Source: Zestomonas carbonaria
GTDB taxonomy: Bacteria; Pseudomonadota; Gammaproteobacteria; Pseudomonadales; Pseudomonadaceae
Length of the DNA stretch: 64,000 nt
Assembly (NCBI RefSeq): GCF_904061905.1
Contig: NZ_CAJFCI010000039.1
Span: 1-64,000 of the forward strand
Direction of reading: 5' to 3'
Made by a program: the position numbers and the translations under genes. This document shows, piece by piece, positions 26,825 through 36,585 of the stretch (the stretch's first letter is position 1; every line of letters starts with the position of its first letter). The notes below the pieces were generated by a model, which saw only the letters and a program-made list of their open reading frames with translations, did not search any database and was not told where the DNA came from.

Positions 26825-27622
26825 ATGACTACCTATAGCTCCCGCCCCGTTGTTCTCTGCCTGTCCGGCCACGACCCGAGTGGTGGCGCCGGCCTCCAGG
26901 CGGATATCGAAGCCCTGCTCGCCCAGGGCTGCCACGCCGCCCCGACCGTCACCGCGCTGACCGTGCAGGACACCGTCAACGTCACCGACTTCCGCGTGCT
27001 CGACCGCGACTGGGTGCTCGCCCAGGCCCGCGCGGTGATCGCCGACCTGCCGGTCGCCGCGGTCAAGCTGGGCATGCTCGGTTCGGTGGAAATGGTCGAT
27101 ACCGTGCTCGAACTCATGCAGTCGCTGCCCGGCGTGCCGCTGGTCTGCGACCCGGTGCTGCGCGCCGGCGGCGGCGGCGCGCTGGGCAAGGACGAGGTCG
27201 GCTACGCGATCCGCGAACGCTTGTTCCCGGTCGCCGCCATCGCCACGCCGAACCTGCCGGAAGCGCGCATCCTCGCCGAACTGCCGGAAGGCAGCGCCGA
27301 CGAATGCGCCGAAAAGCTGCTCCCGCACATCCAGCACCTGCTGATCACCGACGGCCACGGCGACGAGACCGAGGTCCACAACCGCCTGTATTCCCGCGAC
27401 GGCAGCCGGCACACCTTCACCTGCGCGCGCCTGCCGGGCAGCTACCACGGTTCCGGCTGCACCCTGGCCAGCACCCTGGCCGGCCGCCTGGCGCTGGGCG
27501 AGGACCTGCCCAGCGCGGTGGAATCGGCGCTCGCCTACACCTGGCGCACCCTGCGCGACGCCGAGCAGCCCGGCCACGGCCAGTTCGTGCCGCGCCGCCT
27601 GCCGCTGGACTTCTGTTCGTGA
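26825..27622 (+). CDS. thiD: HMP/HMP-phosphate kinase ThiD
   Basis: 265-residue ribokinase-fold enzyme that phosphorylates 4-amino-5-hydroxymethyl-2-methylpyrimidine and its phosphate in thiamine synthesis. Motifs: [15 protein letters not shown] at the N terminus, KLGMLGS near residue 78, [10 protein letters not shown] near 108 and the anion-hole [15 protein letters not shown] near 205, with the catalytic Cys/Gly-Thr position. The ATG at 26825 is chosen; an in-frame start six codons upstream is less likely. Its stop overlaps the thiE start by one base (TGATG). Confidence 0.95.
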   Translation: MTTYSSRPVVLCLSGHDPSGGAGLQADIEALLAQGCHAAPTVTALTVQDTVNVTDFRVLDRDWVLAQARAVIADLPVAAVKLGMLGSVEMVDTVLELMQSLPGVPLVCDPVLRAGGGGALGKDEVGYAIRERLFPVAAIATPNLPEARILAELPEGSADECAEKLLPHIQHLLITDGHGDETEVHNRLYSRDGSRHTFTCARLPGSYHGSGCTLASTLAGRLALGEDLPSAVESALAYTWRTLRDAEQPGHGQFVPRRLPLDFCS

Positions 27623-28248
27623 TGAACACGCTGCGCGGCCTGTACGCCATCACCGACAGCCAGTTGCTGGAAGGCGGCAAGCTGCTGCCCTACGTCGAAG
27701 CCGCCCTGCAAGGCGGCGCGCGCCTGCTCCAGTACCGCGACAAATCCACCGACGCCGCCCGCCGCTTCGACGAAGCCTCGGCGCTGGCCGAGCTGTGCGC
27801 CCGCCACGGCGCCACGCTGATCATCAACGACGACCTGGAACTGGCCGCGCGCCTCGGCGTCGGCCTGCACCTCGGCCAGGGCGACGGCTCGCTGAGCGCG
27901 GCGCGCCAGCGCCTGGGCGATGACCCGGTGATCGGCGCCACCTGCCACGCGCAGTTGGAACTGGCCGAACGGGCGGTCGCGGAAGGCGCCAGCTATATCG
28001 CCTTCGGGCGCTTCTTCAATTCCAACACCAAGCCCGGCGCTCCGGCCGCCACGCCGGAATTGCTGGACCAGGCCGCCATGCGCTTCGCCCTGCCGGTGGT
28101 CGCCATCGGCGGCGTGACCCTGGACAACGCGCCCGGCCTGATCGCCCGTGGCGCCAGCCTGGTCGCGGTGATCCACGCCCTGTTCGGCGCCGACTCCGCC
28201 GCCGAGGTCGAACGCCGCGCCCGCGCCTTCAGCGCCCTGTTCACCTGA
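27622..28248 (+). CDS. thiE: Thiamine-phosphate synthase ThiE
   Basis: 208-residue TIM-barrel enzyme that joins HMP-pyrophosphate and thiazole phosphate into thiamine phosphate. Conserved segments are [72 protein letters not shown] and [10 protein letters not shown]. The ATG overlaps the thiD TGA; a GTG one codon upstream is also possible. With thiD it forms one unit, and hemL follows after 49 bases. Confidence 0.95.
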   Translation: MNTLRGLYAITDSQLLEGGKLLPYVEAALQGGARLLQYRDKSTDAARRFDEASALAELCARHGATLIINDDLELAARLGVGLHLGQGDGSLSAARQRLGDDPVIGATCHAQLELAERAVAEGASYIAFGRFFNSNTKPGAPAATPELLDQAAMRFALPVVAIGGVTLDNAPGLIARGASLVAVIHALFGADSAAEVERRARAFSALFT

Positions 28249-28297
28249 ATGTTTCCGGGCGACGGCGCCGTCGCCCCCTGAGTTCGAGAGGCCCTCC

Positions 28298-29581
28298 ATG
28301 TCCCGTTCCGAAACCCTGTTCGCCAACGCCCAGAAGCACATCCCCGGCGGCGTCAACTCGCCGGTCCGCGCCTTCAAGAGCGTCGGCGGCACGCCGCTGT
28401 TCTTCAAGCACGCCGAAGGCGCCTACGTCACCGACGAAGACGACAAGCGCTACGTCGACTATGTCGGCTCCTGGGGCCCGATGATCCTCGGCCACAGCCA
28501 CCCGGAAGTGCTCGACGCGGTGCGCCGGCAACTGGACCACGGCCTCTCCTACGGCGCGCCGACCGCCCTGGAAGTGGAAATGGCCGACCTGGTCTGCTCG
28601 CTGGTGCCGTCGATGGACATGGTGCGCATGGTCAGCTCGGGCACCGAGGCGACCATGAGCGCGATCCGCCTGGCCCGTGGCTACACCGGCCGCGACAGCA
28701 TCATCAAGTTCGAAGGCTGCTACCACGGCCACTCCGACAGCCTGCTGGTCAAGGCCGGCTCCGGCGCCCTGACCTTCGGCGTGCCGAACTCGCCCGGCGT
28801 GCCGGCGGCGTTCGCCAAGCACACCCTGACCCTGCCGTTCAACGACCTCGCCGCCGTGGAGAAGACCCTGGCGGAAGTCGGTGGCGAAGTGGCGTGCATC
28901 ATCGTCGAGCCGGTGGCCGGCAACATGAACTGCGTGCCGCCGGCGCCGGGCTTCCTGGAAGGTCTGCGCGCCGCCTGCGACAAGCACGGCGTGGTGCTGA
29001 TCTTCGACGAAGTGATGACCGGCTTCCGGGTCGCCCTCGGCGGCGCCCAGGCGTTCTACGGGGTGACCCCGGACCTGTCGACCTTCGGCAAGATCATCGG
29101 CGGCGGCATGCCGGTCGGCGCCTTCGGCGGCAAGCGCGAGATCATGGAGCAGATCTCGCCGCTCGGCCCGGTCTACCAGGCCGGCACCCTGTCCGGCAAT
29201 CCGCTGGCGATGGCCGCCGGCCTCACCACCCTGCGCCTGATCGGCCGTCAGGGCTTCCACGAAGAACTGACCCACTACACCAGCCGCATGCTGCAAGGCC
29301 TGCAGGAGCGAGCCGATGCCGCCGGCATCCCCTTCGTCACCACCCAGGCCGGCGGCATGTTCGGCCTGTACTTCAGCGGCGCCGACGACATCGTCACCTT
29401 CGCCGACGTGATGGCCAGCGACGCGGAACGCTTCAAGCGCTTCTTCCACCTGATGCTGGATGGCGGCGTGTACCTGGCGCCGAGCGCCTATGAAGCCGGC
29501 TTCACCTCCATCGCCCACGGCGACGCGGAACTGAAGATCACCCTCGACGCCGCCGAACGCGCCTTCGCCGCGCTGAAGTGA
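28298..29581 (+). CDS. hemL: Glutamate-1-semialdehyde 2,1-aminomutase HemL
   Basis: 427-residue class III aminotransferase that forms 5-aminolevulinate in the C5 haem pathway. It opens with [23 protein letters not shown], has [15 protein letters not shown] near residue 122, [10 protein letters not shown] near 147, [11 protein letters not shown] near 242 and the PLP lysine in [18 protein letters not shown] near 268. Length is typical. The order thiD-thiE-hemL is conserved in Pseudomonas. Confidence 0.97.
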   Translation: MSRSETLFANAQKHIPGGVNSPVRAFKSVGGTPLFFKHAEGAYVTDEDDKRYVDYVGSWGPMILGHSHPEVLDAVRRQLDHGLSYGAPTALEVEMADLVCSLVPSMDMVRMVSSGTEATMSAIRLARGYTGRDSIIKFEGCYHGHSDSLLVKAGSGALTFGVPNSPGVPAAFAKHTLTLPFNDLAAVEKTLAEVGGEVACIIVEPVAGNMNCVPPAPGFLEGLRAACDKHGVVLIFDEVMTGFRVALGGAQAFYGVTPDLSTFGKIIGGGMPVGAFGGKREIMEQISPLGPVYQAGTLSGNPLAMAAGLTTLRLIGRQGFHEELTHYTSRMLQGLQERADAAGIPFVTTQAGGMFGLYFSGADDIVTFADVMASDAERFKRFFHLMLDGGVYLAPSAYEAGFTSIAHGDAELKITLDAAERAFAALK

Positions 29582-29661
29582 AACCGCGCGGCAGCCCCCC
29601 CGGGTGCTGCCGCCCTCCCGGAATCCGCCCGCTGCCTGGACGAGAAAGCCTCGCAAAGGCT

Positions 29662-29691
29662 TTGTAAGAAAGCCCCGGCTTATCTCATAAT
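29662..29691 (+). promoter_or_regulatory. Sigma70-type promoter for the Sel1-repeat gene
   Basis: TTGTAA at 29662-29667 and CATAAT at 29686-29691, spacing 18 bases, in an AT-richer stretch 68 bases before the ATG. This is one of the clearest promoter-like sites in the window. Confidence 0.6.
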
Positions 29692-29758
29692 GTGAACGCC
29701 GACGCGTTTCGTCGGTGGGCATACCGCCCGCACGGTTGTTTGAGGCGCCTGGATTTCC

Positions 29759-30307
29759 ATGAACCGCACCGGCCGCAGCCTGCTTCTGGGCTGCCTGATG
29801 CTCACTTCCCCCCTGCTGGCGAATGCGGGCGGCAATTCCCTGCTGATCCCCGCCACCGGCCGTTGCTCGCTGAACACCGCCCCCGAAGACCTTCCCGAAG
29901 CCCTGGCCAAGTGCCAGAAAGCCGCCCAGGAAGGCGACCTCCAGGCCGAATACGAGCTCGGCGAGTTCTACTACGACGGCCAGCGCACCCCACGCGACCT
30001 GAGCAAGGCCCTCAGTTGGTTCGAGCAGGCCTCGCTACGCGGCCACGCCCTGGCCCAGGAACGCCTGGGCATGATGTTCTTCCGTGGCGAAGGGGTGAAG
30101 GCCAACAACGTGCAGGCCTACATCGTGCTGAAGATGGCCGCGGTGAACGGCGCCGACGACGCCATGGACAGCGCCGACCTGGTGGCCGCACAGATGCGCA
30201 GTGACGAGCTGGAAATCGCTACCCGGGTACTCGGCCAGATCTTCCGCAGCTACCTCCAGGAACTGCAGACCGCCGACGGCGCCACGCCGTTCGATCCGCT
30301 GCCCTGA
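29759..30307 (+). CDS. Exported Sel1-repeat protein
   Basis: 182 residues with a signal peptide (MNRTGRSLLLGCLMLTSPLLANA). Two or three Sel1-like repeats follow, including [54 protein letters not shown], about residues 60-115. Sel1 proteins act as periplasmic adaptors; the partner is unknown. It has its own promoter and is convergent with the DUF1820 gene across a nested palindromic element. Confidence 0.8.
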   Translation: MNRTGRSLLLGCLMLTSPLLANAGGNSLLIPATGRCSLNTAPEDLPEALAKCQKAAQEGDLQAEYELGEFYYDGQRTPRDLSKALSWFEQASLRGHALAQERLGMMFFRGEGVKANNVQAYIVLKMAAVNGADDAMDSADLVAAQMRSDELEIATRVLGQIFRSYLQELQTADGATPFDPLP

Positions 30308-30310
30308 TAA

Positions 30311-30491
30311 AGCAGCTACAAGCCAAAGCCAATGGGTTGCACCCATCCTACAGCCGCATCGACGGACACCACCTGTAGGAGCGCGCCATGCGCGCGATTT
30401 GCGGCCAGAGGCCACAACTGGAAGCAAATCAGCATGAAGACTGTCCCACCAAACCTTTACTTCCAGCTTAAGGCTTGCCGCTTCTAGCTGC
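30311..30491. repeat. Nested palindrome between convergent genes
   Basis: Outer arms GCAGCTACAAGCC (30312-30324) and a matching GGCTTGCCGCTTCTAGCTGC (30471-30490) are inverted, the right arm reaching into the DUF1820 stop codon. Inside are a family E hairpin (ATGGGTTGCACCCAT, 30332-30346) and a REP-like GTAGGAGCGCGCCATGCGCG (30375-30394). The structure suggests a convergent-gene terminator into which smaller repeats have been inserted. Confidence 0.65.
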
Positions 30492-30813
30492 CCTTATCCG
30501 GCATAGGCATCGGGAACGGCATCACGTTGCCGCCGCCCTTGGCCTCGCTGATCTTCGGCACGCCGAGCCGTTCGACCTCGTCGATGCGGATGATCGAATG
30601 CATCGGCAGGAAGCTGCGTATCACGCCTTCGAACTGGGCCTTGAGCTTCTCTTCGCTGGGGTCGACGACCACCTGGGTGCGTTCGCCGAAGACGAACTCC
30701 TCCACTTCCAGGAACCCCCACAGTTCGCTCTGGAAGATCTGCTTGGCGTACATCTCGTACACCTGGCCCTGGTTGAGGAAAATGACCTTGTAGATGGGAT
30801 CGCTCTTGCTCAT
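30484..30813 (-). CDS. DUF1820 family protein
   Basis: 109 residues beginning MSKSDPIYKVIFLNQGQVYEMYAK; it matches the DUF1820 family of small gammaproteobacterial proteins with no known function. The middle has a basic and acidic pattern, VDPSEEKLKAQFEGVIRSFLPMHSIIRIDEVERLG, and the C terminus is rich in Pro and Met. The ATG at 30813 is chosen because the family starts there. It diverges from miaB, with 128 bases between the starts. Confidence 0.85.
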   Translation of the reverse strand: MSKSDPIYKVIFLNQGQVYEMYAKQIFQSELWGFLEVEEFVFGERTQVVVDPSEEKLKAQFEGVIRSFLPMHSIIRIDEVERLGVPKISEAKGGGNVMPFPMPMPDKGS

Positions 30814-30903
30814 GGATGACGGGAACGGCACTGCAAAAAAGGGGGCGCGAATCATAGCACAGGCTTCCGACGCGCAACGCTAGGAAGCACGCCGCCTGGC
30901 CAC

Positions 30904-30909
30904 TATAAT
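30904..30909 (+). promoter_or_regulatory. Candidate -10 element for the miaB operon
   Basis: Perfect TATAAT 33 bases before the miaB ATG. No strong -35 hexamer lies 16-18 bases upstream. Confidence 0.5.
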
Positions 30910-30941
30910 GCGCGGTCCTGCGAATCAGTTGATAACCCCGC

Positions 30942-32279
30942 ATGACCAAGAAGCTTTACATCGAAACCCACGGTTGCCAGATGAACGAGTACGACAGCTC
31001 GCGCATGGTCGACCTGCTGGGCGAGCACCAGGCCCTGGAAGTCACGGAGAACCCGGCGGAAGCCGACGTGATCCTGCTCAATACCTGCTCGATCCGCGAA
31101 AAAGCCCAGGAGAAGGTGTTCTCCCAACTGGGCCGCTGGCGTGAGCTGAAGCAGTCCAACCCGGACCTGGTGATCGGTGTCGGCGGCTGCGTGGCCAGCC
31201 AGGAAGGCGCGGCGATCCGCGAGCGCGCACCCTACGTCGACGTGGTGTTCGGCCCGCAGACCCTGCACCGCCTGCCGGAGATGATCGACGCCGCGCGCAC
31301 CACCCGCGCGCCACAGGTGGACATCTCCTTCCCCGAGATCGAGAAATTCGACCGCCTGCCCGAACCGCGCGTCGACGGCCCCAGCGCCTTCGTCTCGGTG
31401 ATGGAAGGCTGCAGCAAGTACTGCACCTTCTGCGTGGTGCCCTACACCCGTGGCGAGGAAGTCAGCCGCCCGCTCGACGACGTGCTCGCCGAGATCATCC
31501 ACCTCGCCGAGAACGGCGTGCGCGAAGTGACCCTGCTCGGCCAGAACGTCAACGGCTACCGGGGCGCCACCCACGACGGACGCATCTGCGACTTCGCCGA
31601 ACTGCTCCGCGTGGTCGCGGCGATCGACGGCATCGACCGCATCCGCTACACCACCAGCCACCCGCTGGAGTTCTCCGACGCGCTGATCGCCGCCCATGCC
31701 GAGGTGCCGGAGCTGGTGAAGTTCGTCCACCTGCCGGTGCAGGCCGGTTCCGACCGCATCCTCGCGGCGATGAAGCGCAACCACACCGCGCTGGAATACA
31801 AGTCGCGCATCCGCAAGCTGAAGGCGGCGGTGCCGGACATGTGCATCAGCTCGGACTTCATCGTCGGCTTCCCCGGCGAGACCGACAAGGACTTCGAGCA
31901 GACCATGAAGCTGATCGAGGACGTCGGCTTCGACTTCTCCTACTCCTTCATCTACAGCTCGCGCCCCGGCACGCCGGCCGCCGACCTGGTCGACGACACC
32001 CCGGAAGAGGTCAAGAAGCAGCGCCTGCAAATCCTCCAGGCGCGCATCAACCAGCAGGGCTTCGAGATCAGCCGACGGATGGTCGGCAGCGTCCAGCGCA
32101 TCCTGGTCAGCGACTACTCCAAGCGCGACCCCGGCATGCTCACCGGGCGCACCGAGAACAACCGAATCGTCAACTTCCGCTGCGACAATCCACATCTGAT
32201 CGGTCAGTTCGTCGACGTGCACATCGACGAGGCGCTGCCGCACTCGCTGCGCGGCACCTTGCTGGACAGATTGCACTAA
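30942..32279 (+). CDS. miaB: tRNA-2-methylthio-N6-dimethylallyladenosine synthase MiaB
   Basis: 445-residue radical SAM methylthiotransferase acting on A37 of tRNAs that read codons starting with U. The N-terminal UPF0004 domain supplies three cluster cysteines ([29 protein letters not shown]), the radical SAM motif is [24 protein letters not shown] (CxxxCxxC), and a TRAM domain closes the protein ([20 protein letters not shown]). First gene of the miaB-phoH-ybeY-corC-lnt cluster. Confidence 0.97.
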   Translation: MTKKLYIETHGCQMNEYDSSRMVDLLGEHQALEVTENPAEADVILLNTCSIREKAQEKVFSQLGRWRELKQSNPDLVIGVGGCVASQEGAAIRERAPYVDVVFGPQTLHRLPEMIDAARTTRAPQVDISFPEIEKFDRLPEPRVDGPSAFVSVMEGCSKYCTFCVVPYTRGEEVSRPLDDVLAEIIHLAENGVREVTLLGQNVNGYRGATHDGRICDFAELLRVVAAIDGIDRIRYTTSHPLEFSDALIAAHAEVPELVKFVHLPVQAGSDRILAAMKRNHTALEYKSRIRKLKAAVPDMCISSDFIVGFPGETDKDFEQTMKLIEDVGFDFSYSFIYSSRPGTPAADLVDDTPEEVKKQRLQILQARINQQGFEISRRMVGSVQRILVSDYSKRDPGMLTGRTENNRIVNFRCDNPHLIGQFVDVHIDEALPHSLRGTLLDRLH

Positions 32280-32365
32280 AGGCTCATGCGCCCCTGCTTT
32301 CCCGCAGGGGCGCACGGGTTTATTCTTCGATTCACCACCCTGCCGACTGGCGGCCTCACACGACC

Positions 32366-33370
32366 TTGAACGCACCCATAGAACCGCTTCGCTTCCTCCT
32401 CGAACCTTTCGAGTCCCGCCGCTTCGCCAATCTCTGCGGACAATTCGACGAGCACCTGCGCCTGATCGAGCAGCGCCTGGGCATCGAGATCCGCAACCGT
32501 GGCAACCAGTTCGAACTGATCGGTGCCAGCGACAAGACCAAGGCCGCCGAACAACTGCTGCTGCGCCTGTACCGCGAAACCGAAGCCACCGAGCTGTCGC
32601 CCGATCTGGTGCACCTGTTCCTGCAGGAGTCGGGCATCGAGGAACTGGTCAATCCCAGCGTCGAAACCAGCGTCACGCTGCGCACCCGCAAGGGCAGCAT
32701 CCGCCCGCGCGGCGCCAACCAGCAGCGCTACGTCAAGGCGATCCTCGAGCACGACATCAACTTCGGCATCGGCCCGGCCGGCACCGGCAAGACCTACCTG
32801 GCGGTGGCCTGCGCGGTCGACGCCCTGGAGCGCGAGCAGATCCGCCGCATCCTTCTGGTGCGCCCGGCGGTCGAGGCAGGCGAAAAACTCGGCTTCCTGC
32901 CCGGCGATCTTTCGCAGAAGATCGACCCCTACCTGCGCCCGCTCTACGACGCGCTGTACGAGATGCTCGGCTTCGACCAGGTGGCCAAGCTGATCGAGAA
33001 GCAGGTGATCGAGGTGGCGCCGCTCGCCTACATGCGCGGCCGCACGCTGAACAACAGCTTCATCATCCTCGACGAAAGCCAGAACACCACCATGGAACAG
33101 ATGAAGATGTTCCTGACCCGTATCGGCTTCGGCTCGACGGCGGTGATCACCGGCGACATCACCCAGGTCGACCTGCCACGCGGCACGCGCTCCGGCCTGA
33201 CCCACGTGATCGACGTGCTGCACAAGGTGCCGGGCATCTCCTTCACCCACTTCAAGCCCAAGGACGTGGTGCGCCACCCGCTGGTCCAGCGCATCGTCGA
33301 AGCCTACGAGCGCCACGACAACCGCCAGCACGGCAAGGTCGACGACGAGGCGGAACGCCAGGATGGTTGA
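32366..33370 (+). CDS. phoH: PhoH family ATPase
   Basis: 334 residues from a TTG at 32366; the family normally begins right there ([14 protein letters not shown]) and there is no in-frame ATG near by. It has the PhoH P-loop [16 protein letters not shown] near residue 135 and Walker [22 protein letters not shown] near 230, with [16 protein letters not shown] after it. PhoH/YbeZ proteins partner YbeY in ribosome RNA processing. Its end overlaps the ybeY start by eight bases, showing coupling. It follows miaB by 86 bases. Confidence 0.92.
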   Translation: MNAPIEPLRFLLEPFESRRFANLCGQFDEHLRLIEQRLGIEIRNRGNQFELIGASDKTKAAEQLLLRLYRETEATELSPDLVHLFLQESGIEELVNPSVETSVTLRTRKGSIRPRGANQQRYVKAILEHDINFGIGPAGTGKTYLAVACAVDALEREQIRRILLVRPAVEAGEKLGFLPGDLSQKIDPYLRPLYDALYEMLGFDQVAKLIEKQVIEVAPLAYMRGRTLNNSFIILDESQNTTMEQMKMFLTRIGFGSTAVITGDITQVDLPRGTRSGLTHVIDVLHKVPGISFTHFKPKDVVRHPLVQRIVEAYERHDNRQHGKVDDEAERQDG

Positions 33371-33818
33371 GCTGGACCTGCAGCTCGCCACCACGGCGAG
33401 CGTTCCCGAGGCCGCCCTGTTCCAGCGCTGGTGCGAACTCGCCCTGCGCCAGCGCGAGGGCGACTCGGAGCTGACCATCCGCCTGGCCGACGAGCCGGAA
33501 GCCCGCGAGCTGAACCGCACCTACCGGGACAAGGACTACGCCACCAACGTGCTGTCCTTCCCCGCCGACATCCCCGACGAAATGCTCGACATCCCGCTGC
33601 TCGGCGATCTGGTGATCTGCCCGGCGGTGGTCGAGCGCGAGGCCGCCGAGCAGGGCAAGGCGCCGGAAGCGCACTGGGCGCACCTGGTGATCCACGGCTG
33701 CCTGCACCTGCTCGGCTACGACCACCTCGAGGACGAGGAGGCCGAGGAAATGGAAGCCCTGGAACGAGAATTGCTGGCTGAACTTGGCCACCCCGACCCC
33801 TATCGCGATGACGAATAA
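33363..33818 (+). CDS. ybeY: Endoribonuclease YbeY
   Basis: 151-residue UPF0054 metalloprotein needed for 16S rRNA 3' end maturation and 70S quality control. The three-histidine zinc motif is complete in [15 protein letters not shown], about residues 115-129 (HxxxHxxxxxH), with the conserved [20 protein letters not shown] segment before it. The ATG lies inside the phoH end; corC begins 21 bases later. Confidence 0.95.
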   Translation: MVELDLQLATTASVPEAALFQRWCELALRQREGDSELTIRLADEPEARELNRTYRDKDYATNVLSFPADIPDEMLDIPLLGDLVICPAVVEREAAEQGKAPEAHWAHLVIHGCLHLLGYDHLEDEEAEEMEALERELLAELGHPDPYRDDE

Positions 33819-33839
33819 GAAGCCACTGAGCACGGATAT

Positions 33840-34679
33840 ATGAGCGAAGATCGATCGAGCAACGGGCACAGGTCCTGGTTGGAAAAAATCACCCAGGCCT
33901 TTGCCCACGAGCCGAAAAGCCGCCAGGAGCTCCTCGAGCTGCTGCGCGAAGCCCACCAGAACAAACTGCTCGACAGCGAAGCGCTGTCGATCGTCGAAGG
34001 CGCCATCCAGGTCGCCGATCTGCAAGTTCGCGACATCATGGTGCCGCGCTCGCAGATGGTGATCATCAAGGCCAACCAGACGCCGCGCGAATTCCTCCCG
34101 GCGATCATCGACTCCGCCCACTCGCGCTTCCCGGTGATCGGCGAAGGCCCCGACGACGTGATCGGCATCCTTCTCGCCAAGGACCTGCTGCCGCTGATCC
34201 TGCAAGGCGACAACGACGGCTTCAACGTCAAGGACCTGCTGCGCCCGGCCACCTTCGTGCCGGAGTCCAAGCGCCTCAACGTGCTGCTGCGCGAGTTCCG
34301 CGCCAACCACAACCACATGGCGGTGGTGATCGACGAGTACGGCGGCGTCGCCGGCCTGGTGACCATCGAGGATGTGCTCGAGCAGATCGTCGGCGACATC
34401 GAGGACGAGCACGACGTCGAGGAAGACAGCTACATCAAGCCGCTGCCCAGCGGCGACTTCCTGATCAAGGCGCTGACGCCGATCGACAGCTTCAACGAAG
34501 CTTTCGACAGCAGCTTCAGCGACGACGAGTTCGACACCGTCGGAGGCCTGGTGATGAACGCCTTCGGCCACCTGCCCAAGCGCAACGAGATCACCGAGGT
34601 CGGCGACTTCCGCTTCCGCGTGCTCAGCGCCGACAGCCGCCGCATCCACCTGCTGCGCCTGACGCCGCTGGAGCGCTGA
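33840..34679 (+). CDS. corC: CBS/CorC_HlyC domain protein (YbeX)
   Basis: 279 residues: an N-terminal stretch, tandem CBS domains (about 65-190, including VRDIMVPRSQMVIIKANQTP and VIDEYGGVAGLVTIEDVLEQIVGDI), and a C-terminal CorC_HlyC domain with FDTVGGLVMNAFGHLPKRNE. Called corC for a suspected role in magnesium and cobalt efflux; recent work on YbeX ties it to ribosome maturation, which suits its neighbours ybeY and phoH. A hairpin follows its stop. Confidence 0.9.
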   Translation: MSEDRSSNGHRSWLEKITQAFAHEPKSRQELLELLREAHQNKLLDSEALSIVEGAIQVADLQVRDIMVPRSQMVIIKANQTPREFLPAIIDSAHSRFPVIGEGPDDVIGILLAKDLLPLILQGDNDGFNVKDLLRPATFVPESKRLNVLLREFRANHNHMAVVIDEYGGVAGLVTIEDVLEQIVGDIEDEHDVEEDSYIKPLPSGDFLIKALTPIDSFNEAFDSSFSDDEFDTVGGLVMNAFGHLPKRNEITEVGDFRFRVLSADSRRIHLLRLTPLER

Positions 34680-34983
34680 GGCTCTTCGGAAGGGAGGGCG
34701 GATGTCGCTTTCGCATCCACCCGCACGGAGGCTCCCTCTCCCCCTGGGAGAGGGCTGGGGTGAGGGAGCGGAGTCGGGGCGCCCCCCCCAACAGCCGACA
34801 GGTATCGCTTCGCTCACCCCACCCTGCCCAGGAAACCTTCACTGGATTCCCGCGTTCGCGGGAATGACAAGGTGTCCACCGTCGTCCTCGCGAACGCAGG
34901 GCCCCAATAAACACCTCGGCACTCCCCTCCCCACGCCGCATCCATTACCCTTGCCCGCCTGACCCTCCATCCAAGGACTTACG
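34680..34983. other. 304-base intergenic region with three repeat families
   Basis: Between corC and lnt. Contains a family F hairpin (GCGGATG...CATCCAC, 34698-34722) that may end corC transcripts, a family C element (CCTCTCCCCCTGGGAGAGG, 34735-34753, then GCTGGGGTGAGGG), and two family B segments (34842-34870 and about 34881-34909). lnt is therefore likely to have its own promoter. No gene seen. Confidence 0.65.
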
Positions 34984-36504
34984 ATGCGCTGGATCACCCA
35001 CCCCGGCTGGCCGGGCAATCTGCTGGCGCTGGCCGCCGGCGCCCTGACCACCCTGGCGCTCGCTCCCTTCGACTACTGGCCGCTGGCCCTGCTGTCCCTA
35101 GCCCTGTTCTACCTCGGCCTGCGCGACCTGGCACCGAAGCAGGCGCTGTGGCGCGGCTGGTGCTACGGCTTCGGCCTGTTCCTCGCCGGCACGAGCTGGA
35201 TCTACGTCAGCATCCACGACTACGGCTCCGCCTCCGCGCCGCTGGCGACCTTCCTCACCGTCGGCTTCTGCGCCGGCGTGGCGTTCTTCTTCGCCCTGCC
35301 CGCCTGGCTGTGGTCGCGCTGGCTGCGCCGCAACGAAGCGCCCTTGGCCGACGCATTGGCCTTCGCCGCCCTGTGGCTGGCCCAGGAAGCCTTCCGTGGC
35401 TGGTTCCTCACCGGCTTCCCCTGGCTGTACGCCGGCTACAGCCAGCTCGACGGCCCGCTCGCCGGCCTGGCACCGGTCGGCGGCATGTGGCTGATCTCCT
35501 TCGTGCTGGCGCTGACCGCCGCGTTGCTGGTCAACCTGGCGCGGCTGCGTGCCCGGCCGCTGTTCCTCGGCGTCGGCATGGCGCTGCTCGCCGGTCCCTG
35601 GCTGACTGGCCTGCTGCTCAAGGGCCACGCCTGGACCGTTCCCGCCGGTGCCCCGCTGAGCGTCGCGGCGATCCAGGGCAACGTCGCCCAGCAACTCAAA
35701 TGGGACCCGGCACAGCTCGAATCGCAACTGGCGCTGTACCGCGACATGAGCTTCCGCGCACGCCCGACCGACCTGATCGTCTGGCCGGAAACCGCCGTAC
35801 CGGTGCTCAAGGAATTCGCCGAAGGCTACCTCGGCGTGATGGACCGCTTCGCCCATGACCGCAAGGCCGCGCTGATCACCGGCGTACCGATCCGCCAGCC
35901 CAACGAACGGGGCGAGAAGCGCTACTACAACGGCATCACCGTGATCGGTGAAGGCGAAGGCACCTACCTCAAGCAGAAGCTGGTGCCGTTCGGCGAATAC
36001 GTGCCGTTGCAGGAGGTGCTGCGCGGCCTGATCGCCTTCTTCGACCTGCCGATGTCCGACTTCGCCCGGGGCTCGTCCGACCAGCCGCTGCTACAGGCCA
36101 AGGGCTACGCCGTCGCCGCCTACATCTGCTACGAAGTGGTCTACCCGGAATTCGCCGCCGGCCTGGCGGCACAGAGCCAACTGCTGCTGACGGTGAGCAA
36201 CGACACCTGGTTCGGCACCTCGATCGGCCCGCTGCAGCACCTGCAGATGGCGCAGATGCGCGCCCTCGAAGCCGGACGCTGGATGATCCGCGCCACCAAC
36301 AACGGCGTCACCGCGCTGATCGACCCTTTCGGGCAGATCACCGAACGCATTCCCCAGTTCGAGCAAGGCGTGCTGTACGGCGAAGTGGTGCCGATGCAGC
36401 AACTGACGCCCTACCTGCAATGGCGCGGCTGGCCGCTGGCGATCCTCTGCGCACTGCTGTTCGCCTGGGCGCTGCTGGCCAGCAGGATGGCGAAGACGCT
36501 TTGA
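34984..36504 (+). CDS. lnt: Apolipoprotein N-acyltransferase Lnt
   Basis: 506 residues: six or more N-terminal inner-membrane helices, then a periplasmic nitrilase-fold domain. The catalytic Glu-Lys-Cys triad is visible in VWPETAVPVL, LKQKLVPFGEYVPL and YICYEVVYPEF, with SNDTWFGTSIGPLQH and RATNNGVTALIDPFG nearby, followed by a last helix. It adds the third acyl chain to outer-membrane lipoproteins. It serves many proteins in this window such as RlpA, LptE and SltB3. Confidence 0.95.
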   Translation: MRWITHPGWPGNLLALAAGALTTLALAPFDYWPLALLSLALFYLGLRDLAPKQALWRGWCYGFGLFLAGTSWIYVSIHDYGSASAPLATFLTVGFCAGVAFFFALPAWLWSRWLRRNEAPLADALAFAALWLAQEAFRGWFLTGFPWLYAGYSQLDGPLAGLAPVGGMWLISFVLALTAALLVNLARLRARPLFLGVGMALLAGPWLTGLLLKGHAWTVPAGAPLSVAAIQGNVAQQLKWDPAQLESQLALYRDMSFRARPTDLIVWPETAVPVLKEFAEGYLGVMDRFAHDRKAALITGVPIRQPNERGEKRYYNGITVIGEGEGTYLKQKLVPFGEYVPLQEVLRGLIAFFDLPMSDFARGSSDQPLLQAKGYAVAAYICYEVVYPEFAAGLAAQSQLLLTVSNDTWFGTSIGPLQHLQMAQMRALEAGRWMIRATNNGVTALIDPFGQITERIPQFEQGVLYGEVVPMQQLTPYLQWRGWPLAILCALLFAWALLASRMAKTL

Positions 36505-36585
36505 GCTGCAAGCTGCAAGCAAGTCACTGTGCGGGCGACTTCAAGCGCCCCGTACCGCTCTTTCTTGCCGCTTGTGGCTTGAAGC
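36505..36585. terminator. Bidirectional terminator-like palindrome (heptamer-armed)
   Basis: Left arm AGCTGCAAGCTGCAAGCAAG (from 36504) and right arm CTTGCCGCTTGTGGCTTGAA (from 36563) are inverted over about 20 bases with mismatches. The left arm is itself two AGCTGCA heptamers. It fills the gap between the convergent lnt and ydcF stops and resembles the outer arms at 30311-30491. Confidence 0.65.
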
